Assembly: GCF_023612095.1 (NCBI RefSeq)
Contig: NZ_CP086235.1
Location: 1,075,001 to 1,139,000, forward strand
Direction: 5' to 3'
Origin: Cytobacillus firmus
Lineage (GTDB): Bacteria > Bacillota > Bacilli > Bacillales > Cytobacillaceae
DNA length: 64,000 nucleotides
The notes under the pieces are model-generated. The model was not told the DNA's origin. It did no database searches and saw only the letters and a list, made by a program, of their open reading frames with translations. Position numbers and translations under genes: made by a program. Below are positions 27,321-35,588 of this stretch, piece after piece. Position 1 is the first letter of the stretch, and each line of letters starts with the position of its first letter.

Positions 27321-28550
27321 GTGGGAATCATAGTGCAGAAATTCGGAGGCACCTCCGTGGGGACTGTAGACAGAATACAAAATGTCGCTAATCGGGTAAT
27401 TGAGGAAAAAAACCGTGGAAACGATGTTGTTGTGGTTGTTTCGGCAATGGGCAAAACGACTGATCAGCTGATTGGCATGGCAAGGGAGATTTCCCCATCA
27501 CCAGATAAAAGGGAAATGGATATGCTGCTTACAACCGGCGAACAGGTGACCATCTCTTTATTAGCAATGGCATTAAATGCAAAAGGACATCCCGCCGTTT
27601 CTTTTACAGGGTGGCAGGCAGGTATTAAAACAGAAGCAGTCCATGGCAATGCGAGGATAGTCAATATTGATCCAGCCTCCATTCAGGGGGAATTGAATCA
27701 GGGGAAAATTGTGATTGCAGCAGGCTTTCAGGGGATGACAGAAGATGGTTCAATAACCACGCTTGGCCGCGGCGGATCTGATACAACTGCTGTTGCACTG
27801 GCTGCAGCACTTAAAGCTGACAAATGTGATATTTATACGGATGTTACAGGTGTGTTTACAACCGATCCCCGATTTATAAAGAATGCCAGAAAGTTACATT
27901 CTGTGTCCTATGATGAAATGCTTGAGCTGGCCAATTTGGGGGCTGGAGTGCTCCATCCAAGAGCAGTTGAATTCGCTAAAAACTATGGACTTCCGCTTGA
28001 AGTGCGCTCAAGCCTTGAAAAGGAAGCCGGAACAATCATTGAGGAGGAAGTAAAAATGGAACAAAATTTAGTGGTGCGCGGTGTGGCTTTTGAAGATGAC
28101 ATAACAAGGGTAACAATCATTGGTCTTCCTAATTCACTGACTGGGCTGTCTACTATTTTCTCGGCGCTCGCCAAAAACCACATTAATGTCGATATCATTA
28201 TTCAGAGCATGACAGAAGCCCAGACTGCTAACCTGTCCTTCTCAATTAAGAATGAAGATCTGACGGATACAGTGAAAGTTCTGGAAAAGCATAGAGATCA
28301 ATTAAATTATGACCGCATTGAGTGGGAATCCGGGCTTGCAAAGGTTTCAATTGTCGGTTCAGGCATGATTTCCAATCCGGGTGTGGCTGCAGAAATGTTC
28401 GAAGTGCTTTCATCGAATGAAATTCAGGTGAAAATGGTAAGCACGTCAGAAATTAAAGTATCAGCGGTTGTGGAAAACAGTAAAATGATCGATGCTGTTG
28501 ACGCTTTACATGAGGCATTCAAGCTGTCTGTTTCCGCGGTTAAGGCTTAA
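27321..28550 (+). CDS. lysC: lysine-sensitive aspartokinase (aspartokinase II) alpha subunit
   Basis: Phosphorylates aspartate in the first step to lysine, threonine and methionine. It is 409 residues, matching B. subtilis LysC. It has the N-terminal kinase signature VQKFGGTSVG, the catalytic TTLGRGGSDTTAVALAAAL segment, and two C-terminal ACT domains for effector binding. The start is GTG 27321 after AAGAAGGGAAAG. An internal start for the beta subunit lies at 28056. Control is by the lysine riboswitch. Confidence 0.95.
   Translation: MGIIVQKFGGTSVGTVDRIQNVANRVIEEKNRGNDVVVVVSAMGKTTDQLIGMAREISPSPDKREMDMLLTTGEQVTISLLAMALNAKGHPAVSFTGWQAGIKTEAVHGNARIVNIDPASIQGELNQGKIVIAAGFQGMTEDGSITTLGRGGSDTTAVALAAALKADKCDIYTDVTGVFTTDPRFIKNARKLHSVSYDEMLELANLGAGVLHPRAVEFAKNYGLPLEVRSSLEKEAGTIIEEEVKMEQNLVVRGVAFEDDITRVTIIGLPNSLTGLSTIFSALAKNHINVDIIIQSMTEAQTANLSFSIKNEDLTDTVKVLEKHRDQLNYDRIEWESGLAKVSIVGSGMISNPGVAAEMFEVLSSNEIQVKMVSTSEIKVSAVVENSKMIDAVDALHEAFKLSVSAVKA
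28056..28550 (+). CDS. lysC: aspartokinase II beta subunit from internal in-frame start
   Basis: ATG at 28056 is in the lysC frame (codon 246), nine to ten bases after GAGGAGG at 28041-28047, and begins MEQNLVVRG. B. subtilis lysC makes a separate beta subunit from the equivalent internal start. The 164-residue product would be the ACT-domain half of the enzyme. Confidence 0.7.
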   Translation: MEQNLVVRGVAFEDDITRVTIIGLPNSLTGLSTIFSALAKNHINVDIIIQSMTEAQTANLSFSIKNEDLTDTVKVLEKHRDQLNYDRIEWESGLAKVSIVGSGMISNPGVAAEMFEVLSSNEIQVKMVSTSEIKVSAVVENSKMIDAVDALHEAFKLSVSAVKA

Positions 28551-28562
28551 TTTCGAAGCTAT

Positions 28563-28602
28563 AAACAATAAGCTATCAGAAATTGATAGCTTATTGTTTA
28601 TA
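28563..28602. terminator. bidirectional terminator between lysC and yslB
   Basis: A 15-base-pair stem (AAACAATAAGCTATC / GATAGCTTATTGTTT) with A/T tracts at both feet, between converging genes. Confidence 0.85.
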
Positions 28603-28613
28603 CAAATTAGATG

Positions 28614-29063
28614 TTACTCAGCAGGGTCCTTTTTATCCCACTTCACAGTAATAAGGATTTTGCCGGTTTTCTTGCGGGGATGTTCGAAAGCCTCACAAAT
28701 AACTTCTTTTTGAAATTCAATCTGCTGGGCTATAAAACCAGCCTCGAGCTGAAATGTGCAGTTATTGTTTTTTTGCAGGCGGCCAGCAATCAGCGGGCTT
28801 GATAATACCATTTCAAGTTCATGTTTAGATTCGTTTGCGATCGAAAGGCTGCCCCAGCCGGCATTTATAAAAAATTCGCCAATCTGTCCGGCTGTTTCCA
28901 GAGGATACATGCGTGCAAGCCTTTTGCCGGCCCAATATAAAATTTCGGGTGCTTCATTTCCTAAAAGGTCATGCAAAAGAACTTCCCGGATCAGTTCATA
29001 GCCAAATACCGGTACTGACTGTATGTGATCTTCATTAGATTTCGCAGATGCTAATTCGCTCAA
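28614..29063 (-). CDS. yslB: DUF2507 family protein (YslB)
   Basis: A 149-residue soluble protein of the DUF2507 family, located between lysC and sdhC on the opposite strand as in B. subtilis. It shows FGYELIREVLLHDLLGNEAPEILYWAGKRLAR and a central GSLSIANESKHELEMVLSSPLI segment. Its V4R-like fold suggests small-molecule binding, but function is unknown. It begins TTG 29063 after GAGGGGAG. No ATG is better placed. Confidence 0.85.
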   Translation of the reverse strand: MSELASAKSNEDHIQSVPVFGYELIREVLLHDLLGNEAPEILYWAGKRLARMYPLETAGQIGEFFINAGWGSLSIANESKHELEMVLSSPLIAGRLQKNNNCTFQLEAGFIAQQIEFQKEVICEAFEHPRKKTGKILITVKWDKKDPAE

Positions 29064-29283
29064 TAGTCTCCCCTCTTTCTATGATTATATTATATACAAT
29101 ATGCTTGGAGAGTTAATATCAATTCGGGAAAAAATAGAACGATATGCATAGAAATAATTACTATTTCAGTATATTGGAGACCGGCAATTAGGTCATATTG
29201 AACCGCAGAATAATATATGTTTTTAACCGGCAAATATTTTTTAAAAATTTTATTAATATGGAACATTTTATGTATCCGTTTTC

Positions 29284-29312
29284 TTGACGCTCTATTATCT
29301 TGGGAGTAAAAT
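29284..29312 (+). promoter_or_regulatory. sigma-A promoter of sdhCAB
   Basis: TTGACG at 29284-29289 and TAAAAT at 29307-29312, spacing 17. The rest of the yslB-sdhC gap (29064-29283) is AT-rich with no other clear signal. Confidence 0.75.
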
Positions 29313-29353
29313 GGACATGTCACATAATTGTAAGAAAATGAATAACATTTTCG

Positions 29354-29391
29354 AGATGATGTCCTGAGCGGGGGCTCAGCATCGTTTTTTT
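29354..29391 (+). terminator. terminator-like hairpin in the sdhC leader
   Basis: GATG..CCTGAGC and GCTCAG..CATC pair around GGGG and are followed by GTTTTTTTA. It lies about 20 bases before the sdhC start and after the sdh promoter, so it could attenuate the operon. Confidence 0.6.
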
Positions 29392-29411
29392 AAAATCAGG
29401 GGGGAAAGTTT

Positions 29412-30020
29412 ATGGCAGGTAATCGTGAGTTTTTTAATCGCAGATTGCATTCATTGCTTGGCGTAATACCAGTTGGATTGTTTTTGGTGCAGCACCTTGT
29501 AGTGAACCATTTTGCAACAGGGGGAGAGGAATCTTTTAATAATGCAGCGCATTTTATGGAAAGTCTTCCATTTAGAATATTCCTTGAAACGTTTGTAATC
29601 TATTTACCTTTACTGTTCCACGCAATCTATGGCCTTTATATTGCTTTTACTGCGAAAAATAACACAACCAGATACGGATATTTCCGCAACTGGATGTTTA
29701 TGCTTCAGCGTGTTTCAGGTGTTATTACGCTGGTTTTTGTTGCATGGCATGTATGGGAAACACGCGTACAGGCTGCCTTTGGAGCAGAAGTTAACTTTCA
29801 GATGATGGAGAATATCCTGTCGAATCCATTTATGTTCTGGTTCTATATTATTGGAGTCATTTCTGCAATTTTCCACTTTGCTAACGGGCTTTGGTCATTC
29901 CTTGTCAGCTGGGGACTTACAGTATCTCCTCGTTCACAGGTTATTTCCACTTACGTAACAATCGGAATTTTCATTGCACTATCTATTGTTGGCGTACGTG
30001 CTCTTACAGCATTTATTTAA
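29412..30020 (+). CDS. sdhC: succinate dehydrogenase cytochrome b558 subunit
   Basis: 202 residues, identical in length to B. subtilis SdhC. It is the membrane anchor of complex II, with five membrane helices and histidine ligands for two haems (for example in FNRRLHSLLGVIPVGLFLVQHLVVNHF, LLFHAIYGLY, VFVAWHVWETR and IFHFANGLWSF). It passes electrons from SdhB to menaquinone. Start ATG after AGGGGGG. First gene of sdhCAB. Confidence 0.95.
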   Translation: MAGNREFFNRRLHSLLGVIPVGLFLVQHLVVNHFATGGEESFNNAAHFMESLPFRIFLETFVIYLPLLFHAIYGLYIAFTAKNNTTRYGYFRNWMFMLQRVSGVITLVFVAWHVWETRVQAAFGAEVNFQMMENILSNPFMFWFYIIGVISAIFHFANGLWSFLVSWGLTVSPRSQVISTYVTIGIFIALSIVGVRALTAFI

Positions 30021-30205
30021 TAGACAAGAGATTATTAGACTTGATCGGATAAAAAGGGAATTGGGCAGCTGCCCGGCTCCGCATTATTGAAAGCGCATAG
30101 GCAAAATCAGCACTTTTGGCAGAATAAACGCCATCGGAAGGCCTCAAGGGGACCGGTAAGCGGGTGCTGGCGCTTTTCTTACAAGTATTAAGGGAGTGAG
30201 TCACG

Positions 30206-31967
30206 ATGGGTAAAGGAAAAGTTATAGTTGTCGGCGGCGGACTAGCCGGTTTGATGGCGACAATTAAAGTAGCAGAATCTGGGACTCCGGTTGAATTATT
30301 TTCTCTGGTACCGGTTAAACGTTCTCACTCTGTTTGTGCCCAGGGCGGCATCAACGGAGCGGTAAATACAAAAGGGGAAGGCGATTCTCCTTGGATTCAT
30401 TTTGACGATACAATTTATGGCGGGGACTTCCTGGCAAACCAGCCGCCTGTAAAAGCAATGGCAGAGGCTGCACCTGGCATCATTCATTTATTTGACCGTA
30501 TGGGTGTTATGTTTAACCGTACACCTGAAGGTCTGCTGGACTTCCGACGCTTTGGCGGAACACAGCATCACCGTACTGCGTTTGCCGGTGCTACAACTGG
30601 GCAGCAGCTGCTTTATGCAATGGACGAGCAGGTCCGCCGCCATGAAGTGGCAGGATTAGTGACAAAGTATGAGGGATGGGAATTCCTGAGGGGTTGTCAT
30701 TGATGATGACGGAGCTTGTAAGGGTGTCGTTGCCCAGAACCTGACTACTATGGAAATTAAGTCTTTTGCTGCAGATGCAGTTATTATGGCATCCGGCGGA
30801 CCGGGAATTATTTTCGGAAAATCCACTAACTCTGTCATAAACACAGGCTCAGCGGCTTCAATTGTTTATCAGCAGGGCGCTTATTACGCTAATGGAGAAT
30901 TTATTCAGATTCATCCCACCGCCATCCCTGGAGATGATAAGCTTCGCCTAATGAGTGAATCTGCACGCGGTGAAGGCGGACGAGTATGGACATATAAAGA
31001 TGGCAAACCTTGGTACTTCCTTGAGGAGAAATATCCGGCTTACGGAAACCTGGTGCCTCGTGATATTGCAACACGTGAAATTTTTGACGTTTGTGTTAAC
31101 CAGAAGCTTGGCATTAATGGGGAGAACATGGTATATCTTGATCTTTCCCATAAAGATCCTAAAGAGCTTGATATAAAGCTTGGCGGAATCATTGAAATCT
31201 ATGAGAAATTCCAGGGTGAAGATCCTCGTAAAGTGCCAATGAAGATCTTCCCTGCTGTCCACTATTCAATGGGCGGATTATGGGTTGACTATGATCAGAT
31301 GACAAATATTCCTGGCTTGTTTGCAGCTGGCGAATGCGATTATTCACAGCATGGTGCCAACCGTCTTGGTGCCAACTCACTGCTATCAGCCATTTATGGC
31401 GGTATGGTAGCTGGCCCGAATGCAGTCAAGTATATCAGCGGATTGGATAAGAGTGCAGAAGATCTGCCATCATCACTATTTGACCGCCATGTAAAACAGG
31501 AAGAAGAAAAATGGAATAATATCATGTCTCTTGATGGCACAGAGAATGCATATGTCCTTCACAAAGAGCTTGGTGAGTGGATGACAGACAATGTAACGGT
31601 TGTCCGCCATAATGACAGGCTGTTGAAAACAGATGAAAAAATTGTTGAACTTATGGAGCGCTATAAAAACATTAATATTAATGATACTGCGAAGTGGAGC
31701 AATCAGGGTGCAAGCTTTACGCGCCAGCTGCAGAATATGCTTCAACTGGCACGTGTTATTACAATTGGTGCCTATAACCGTAATGAAAGCCGCGGTGCAC
31801 ACTATAAGCCGGACTTCCCTGAGCGTAATGATGAAGAATTCATGAAAACAACAATGGCGAAGTTTGTTGATGCAAATTCCGCTCCTGCATTCCATTACGA
31901 GGACATTGATGTAAGCTTAATTCCACCGCGTAAGCGTGACTATTCCAAAAAGAAAGGGGAGAACTAA
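30206..31967 (+). pseudogene. sdhA: succinate dehydrogenase flavoprotein subunit, frameshifted by one base
   Basis: SdhA oxidises succinate using covalently bound FAD. Two frames cover it: 30206-30703 (FAD-binding GGGLAGLMATIKVAE, SVCAQGGINGAVNTKGEGDSP with the flavinylation region, RRFGGTQHHRTAFAGATTG) and 30750-31967 (the rest, with GEGGRVWT, YSMGGLWVDY and GECDYSQHGANRLGANSLL). The first frame stops at 30701 because of one extra base. Dropping the A at 30689 restores EFLGVVIDDDGACKGVVAQNL and a single 586-residue protein, exactly the B. subtilis length. No selective reason is apparent, so a sequence error is likely. Confidence 0.93.
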
Positions 31968-31970
31968 ACC

Positions 31971-32738
31971 ATGCAAGAAACAAAAACTAAAACAGTCCGT
32001 TTTGTAATCAGCCGCCAGGATACTCCTGATTCAGCCCCTTATCAGGAAGAGTTTGAAATTGATTACCGTCCGAACATGAACGTTATTTCAGCCCTTATGG
32101 AGATTCGCCGTAATCCGATTAACGTGAAGGGTGAAGATACTACTCCAATCACATGGGATATGAACTGCCTTGAAGAAGTCTGCGGTGCTTGTTCAATGAT
32201 TATTAACGGAAAGCCGCGCCAGTCATGTACAGCACTTGTGGATCAGCTGGAACAGCCGATCCGTCTAGAGCCGATGCGCACGTTCCCTGTAGTCCGTGAC
32301 CTGCAGGTCGACAGAAGCCGTATGTTTGATTCCCTGAAAAAGGTTAAAGCATGGATTCCAATCGATGGCACGTATGATTTGGGCCCTGGACCGCGTATGC
32401 CTGAGAGAAAGCGCCAATGGGCATATGAACTTTCAAAGTGCATGACATGCGGTGTTTGCCTGGAAGCATGTCCGAATGTTAATAGCAAATCTGACTTTAT
32501 CGGACCGGCTCCTTTATCACAGGTTCGCTTGTTCAATGCTCACCCAACTGGTGAAATGAATAAAGCTGAACGTCTGGAGCAAATCATGGGTGATGGCGGA
32601 CTTGCCAATTGCGGGAACTCTCAAAACTGCGTACAGTCCTGCCCGAAAGGCATTCCTTTAACAACATCCATTGCGGCACTTAACCGTGATACAACATTCC
32701 AGTCTTTCAAAAACTTCTTTGGAAGCGACCAGATCTAA
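31971..32738 (+). CDS. sdhB: succinate dehydrogenase iron-sulfur subunit
   Basis: 255 residues. It carries the three iron-sulfur clusters linking SdhA to SdhC: [2Fe-2S] ligands in CLEEVCGACSMIINGKPRQSC (split by the motif), then the ferredoxin-like CMTCGVCLEACP and CGNSQNCVQSCPKG for the 4Fe and 3Fe clusters. It begins three bases after the sdhA stop behind AAAGGGGAG. Last gene of the operon, followed by a strong terminator. Confidence 0.96.
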   Translation: MQETKTKTVRFVISRQDTPDSAPYQEEFEIDYRPNMNVISALMEIRRNPINVKGEDTTPITWDMNCLEEVCGACSMIINGKPRQSCTALVDQLEQPIRLEPMRTFPVVRDLQVDRSRMFDSLKKVKAWIPIDGTYDLGPGPRMPERKRQWAYELSKCMTCGVCLEACPNVNSKSDFIGPAPLSQVRLFNAHPTGEMNKAERLEQIMGDGGLANCGNSQNCVQSCPKGIPLTTSIAALNRDTTFQSFKNFFGSDQI

Positions 32739-32746
32739 ACTTGATA

Positions 32747-32776
32747 AAACCCCTTTCCTTTTGGAGAGGGGTTTTT
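32747..32776 (+). terminator. intrinsic terminator of sdhCAB
   Basis: AAAACCCCTTTCC and GGAGAGGGGTTTT form a stem ending in TTTTT. Confidence 0.9.
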
Positions 32777-32857
32777 AGTCTATATTCGCATAATCTTTTA
32801 TTTAGGCTGTTTTCGTAAAGTTTATGGCTTTTTTCATAGCTTAGTTTAATTTGCTGA

Positions 32858-33041
32858 GTTGATTGGAGCGGAGGGCACTTGATCCTCGAAAATGCTGACG
32901 CATTTCCTTCGTGCGGTGTTTATCCGAGGAAGCTTATTCAATGTCCTGCGGGAGGAGAGGGAAGTGTGAGACCCCGCAGGCGAAGCCGAGGAGGCTCGCA
33001 TCCCTCCCCGCGGAAAGCAAGTGCCTGCAGCGGAAATCAAC
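32858..33041 (+). repeat. dispersed repeat family B, copy 2 (long variant)
   Basis: 184 bases with the family ends (GTTGATTGGAGCGGA ... GCGGAAATCAAC) but an extra block of about 55 bases near the left side. The block folds as TCCTCG (32883-32888) with CGAGGA (32925-32930), enclosing AAATGC (32890-32895) and GCATTT (32900-32905). The central hairpin is GGC/GCC here against GACGC/GCGTC in the other copies. Between sdhB and ysmA; the rest of that 450-base gap shows nothing else. Confidence 0.85.
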
Positions 33042-33189
33042 GGGCAGAATTCATAAACCAAAAACAACAATCATTGAAAAAAAAGATCCTTTATTTTACA
33101 TGAGGAAAGGTTTTCAAACAATTCGAAAAACACTATAATGAAATTCAACAGAGTGAATGCTCATTCATAAAAAATTGGGAGGAACCAGC

Positions 33190-33654
33190 ATGAAGAAATT
33201 GAGCTATATAGACGATTTTAAAAAATGGGAAGAAGAATTCATTTTTTTTCATCCAGTAAAAGTCAGATTTTCCGAAACTGATATGTTTGGACATTTGAAC
33301 AATACCATTCCATTTACATACTATGAAGAAGCAAGGATAGAATTTTTCAAAAGCAATGGCTTTATGCAGGACTGGGTAAAGCATGATAGTGGAACCATAC
33401 CAGTCGTAGCAGACCTCCAATGCGATTTTATCAGCCAGGTTTTCTTTGATGAAGAGATACAAATATACGTAAAAGCTGCTTCAATAGGGAATTCTTCTGT
33501 TGATCTTCATTATATGGGCAGGAAATCAGACGGTTCAGTTTGCTTCACCGGCAGGGGGACGATGGTGCAGATATCAAAGGTGACGGGCAAGGGTGTGCCT
33601 TGGACCGAAAATATGAAAGAAATGCTGAAAAGCAGGGTTAAAGTCCGAGCCTAG
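33190..33654 (+). CDS. ysmA: acyl-CoA thioesterase, 4HBT family (YsmA)
   Basis: A hot-dog-fold thioesterase of 154 residues. It shows the 4HBT active-site pattern VRFSETDMFGHLNNTIPFTYYEEARIEFF with the catalytic aspartate in ETDMFGHLNN. It would hydrolyse acyl-CoA or acyl-ACP; the natural substrate is unknown. The frame can start at 33157, but ATG 33190 follows GGGAGG and matches homologues (MKKLSYID), so it is chosen. Placed between sdhB and gerE, as ysmA is in B. subtilis. Confidence 0.82.
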   Translation: MKKLSYIDDFKKWEEEFIFFHPVKVRFSETDMFGHLNNTIPFTYYEEARIEFFKSNGFMQDWVKHDSGTIPVVADLQCDFISQVFFDEEIQIYVKAASIGNSSVDLHYMGRKSDGSVCFTGRGTMVQISKVTGKGVPWTENMKEMLKSRVKVRA

Positions 33655-33708
33655 CGGCACAATAGCACATTTCCTGAAAATAACTTTCTCCTTTCACTAA
33701 ATATAGTC

Positions 33709-33736
33709 ACTTCGGCTGTTTTGCTGACATATGATA
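33709..33736 (+). promoter_or_regulatory. sigma-K promoter of gerE
   Basis: AC at 33709-33710, a 17-base spacer, then CATATGATA at 33728-33736. This matches the sigma-K pattern (AC-N16/17-CATAnnnTA) and the known sigma-K control of gerE. Confidence 0.8.
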
Positions 33737-33801
33737 TGGTGACTAAATATATACCCATCCCGCGGTTCATAGCTGGCGAAAGGCAAGGAGGGTTACAATA
33801 C

Positions 33802-34026
33802 TTGAAGGAGAATGAATATACTCACAAGCCGTTACTCACCAAACGAGAAAGAGAAGTATTCGAATTGTTAGTACAAGATAAAACAACAAGGGAAATCGCT
33901 GGTGAATTGTTTATAAGTGAAAAAACGGTTCGGAACCACATTTCTAATGCCATGCAAAAGCTTGGTGTAAAGGGGCGATCACAAGCTGTTGTAGAGCTCC
34001 TTCGAATGGGAGAGCTAGAACTTTAA
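33802..34026 (+). CDS. gerE: spore coat regulator GerE
   Basis: A LuxR-type DNA-binding protein that controls late mother-cell genes for coat assembly. The frame opens at 33721, but the family is 74 residues and TTG 33802, about ten bases after AAGGAGG, gives exactly 74. Nearly the whole protein is the helix-turn-helix domain (LLTKREREVFELLVQDKTTREIA, SEKTVRNHISNAMQKLGVKGRSQAVVELLRMGELEL), essentially identical to B. subtilis GerE. A sigma-K promoter precedes it. Confirms a sporeformer. Confidence 0.96.
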   Translation: MKENEYTHKPLLTKREREVFELLVQDKTTREIAGELFISEKTVRNHISNAMQKLGVKGRSQAVVELLRMGELEL

Positions 34027-34030
34027 TTTA

Positions 34031-34060
34031 GACCGGCTATCCTTCTGGGAGGCCGGTTAT
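34031..34060 (+). terminator. probable terminator of gerE
   Basis: GACCGGC and GGCCGGTT pair about 13 bases apart, five bases after the gerE stop. The T-tract is weak. Confidence 0.5.
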
Positions 34061-34185
34061 CACATTTATATAAGGAATATTTCATTATTGGATTTATTTC
34101 TGTCTTGAAATTTGTACGGAAAAAGGTGAAAATAAATGCACAAGGGCAGAAAACATCGTAAAAGCTTAAATGGGAGTGTTTATGA

Positions 34186-34644
34186 ATGAAGCTGGAAGAT
34201 CCTAAAACAAATGAAATAAATGATGTTGTAGCTGATATTGAAAAAGACTTAAGGTACATATCCGGCATTATTAAGCAAAAAGGAAGGGAAATTCTAAGTG
34301 ACTTTACTATTACCCCTCCTCAGTTTGTGGCATTGCAATGGCTGTTTGAAGAAGGCGATATGACCATTGGCGAGCTGTCAAATAAAATGTATCTTGCTTG
34401 CAGCACGACAACCGATCTTGTTGACCGAATGGAGAAAAACAGCCTTGTGAAAAGAGTGAAAGACCCAAATGACCGAAGAGTAGTCCGGATTCATCTGCTT
34501 GATGAAGGAGAACGGATTATTGAAGAAGTTATTAAAAAACGCCAGGATTACCTAAAAGAGGTCCTTAAAAATTCTTCACATAATGAGGTCTTGTTCTTAA
34601 AAGATAACTTAATGAAATTACACCATGATATGCGCGGAGAATGA
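34186..34644 (+). CDS. ysmB: MarR-family transcriptional regulator (YsmB)
   Basis: A 152-residue winged-helix protein. It has the MarR core [65 protein letters not shown] (recognition helix and DxRxxxI wing). The ligand and targets are unknown. B. subtilis ysmB occupies the same site between gerE and racE. Its stop lies ten bases before the racE start, so it is likely co-transcribed with racE. Confidence 0.88.
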   Translation: MKLEDPKTNEINDVVADIEKDLRYISGIIKQKGREILSDFTITPPQFVALQWLFEEGDMTIGELSNKMYLACSTTTDLVDRMEKNSLVKRVKDPNDRRVVRIHLLDEGERIIEEVIKKRQDYLKEVLKNSSHNEVLFLKDNLMKLHHDMRGE

Positions 34645-34654
34645 GGCGGTACTT

Positions 34655-35449
34655 TTGAAACAACCTATAGGAATAATTGACTCCGGAGTGGGGGGCTTAA
34701 CGGTTGCAAAAGAAATCATGAGGCAGCTGCCAAATGAAGATATTGTATACCTCGGAGATACAGCACGATGCCCGTATGGCCCGCGGCCTGGTGAAGAGGT
34801 GAAATCCTTTACCTGGCAAATGACGGAGTTCCTGCTTAAAGAAAACATTAAAATGCTTGTTATAGCCTGTAATACAGCTACTGCTGTCGCTCTGGAGGAA
34901 ATACGCAGGGAACTGCCGATACCGGTTATCGGTGTCATTTTCCCAGGCGCAAGAACAGCTATTAAAGTGACGAAAAATCATATAATTGGTGTCATTGGCA
35001 CAGAGGGCACCGTCAAAAGCAAGGCATATGAAAATGCGCTGATCCAGATAAACAGCAGGTCTGCCGTGCATAGTCTGGCATGCCCAAAATTCGTTCCTTT
35101 GGTAGAGAGCGGGGAGTACGAAGGCTCAGTTGCCAAAAAAATAGTGGCTGAGACGCTTCAGCCCTTAAAAGGAAAAGGAATGGATACACTCATTCTTGGA
35201 TGTACTCATTATCCTTTATTAGAACCAATTATTAAGAATGTAATGGGTAAAGAGGTAAAGGTCATCAGCTCAGGTGAGGAAACAGCAAGGGAAGCCAGTA
35301 CCATTCTGCACCATCATGGCCTGCTTAAAGCTGTAGATGAAAATCCGGAATATAAATTCTGTACAACTGGCTCCACGGCCATTTTTTCTAAAATTGCCTC
35401 AAAGTGGCTTGGATTGTTTGTAAATGATGTTGAAAAAATTTCGCTTTAA
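34655..35449 (+). CDS. racE: glutamate racemase
   Basis: Converts L- to D-glutamate for peptidoglycan (and for poly-gamma-glutamate in some bacilli). The frame extends to 34625, but TTG 34655 gives [14 protein letters not shown], matching the family N-terminus, and follows ysmB directly. The resulting 264-residue protein has both catalytic cysteines: C72 in VIACNTAT and C183 in LGCTHYPLL. The paired acid/serine DSGVGG at 9-14 is also present. Terminator follows. Confidence 0.93.
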   Translation: MKQPIGIIDSGVGGLTVAKEIMRQLPNEDIVYLGDTARCPYGPRPGEEVKSFTWQMTEFLLKENIKMLVIACNTATAVALEEIRRELPIPVIGVIFPGARTAIKVTKNHIIGVIGTEGTVKSKAYENALIQINSRSAVHSLACPKFVPLVESGEYEGSVAKKIVAETLQPLKGKGMDTLILGCTHYPLLEPIIKNVMGKEVKVISSGEETAREASTILHHHGLLKAVDENPEYKFCTTGSTAIFSKIASKWLGLFVNDVEKISL

Positions 35450-35458
35450 TAATTGCAG

Positions 35459-35491
35459 ACACCTTCTGAACCTTTTCAGAAGGTGTTTTTT
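35459..35491 (+). terminator. intrinsic terminator of ysmB-racE
   Basis: ACACCTTCTGAA and TTCAGAAGGTGT form a 12-base-pair stem followed by six T. Confidence 0.92.
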
Positions 35492-35588
35492 AAAGAAATT
35501 TGCACGATACTTTTAGATTACTTTTTAAAAAAGCTCTGGTATCATGTAATTGAAAGAAAAACTATACTTAATTGAGTTGGTGGTCAAT

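Noticed and set aside
30206..31967. sdhA as two separate functional proteins
   Set aside because: The two frames split one conserved domain mid-sheet, and removing one base gives exactly the family length; the second frame has no ribosome-binding site at its first ATG.
32846..33138. Several short open frames over 32846-33138
   Set aside because: They are read through repeat B copy 2, whose GC-rich stem lacks stops by composition; no Shine-Dalgarno and no homology recognised.
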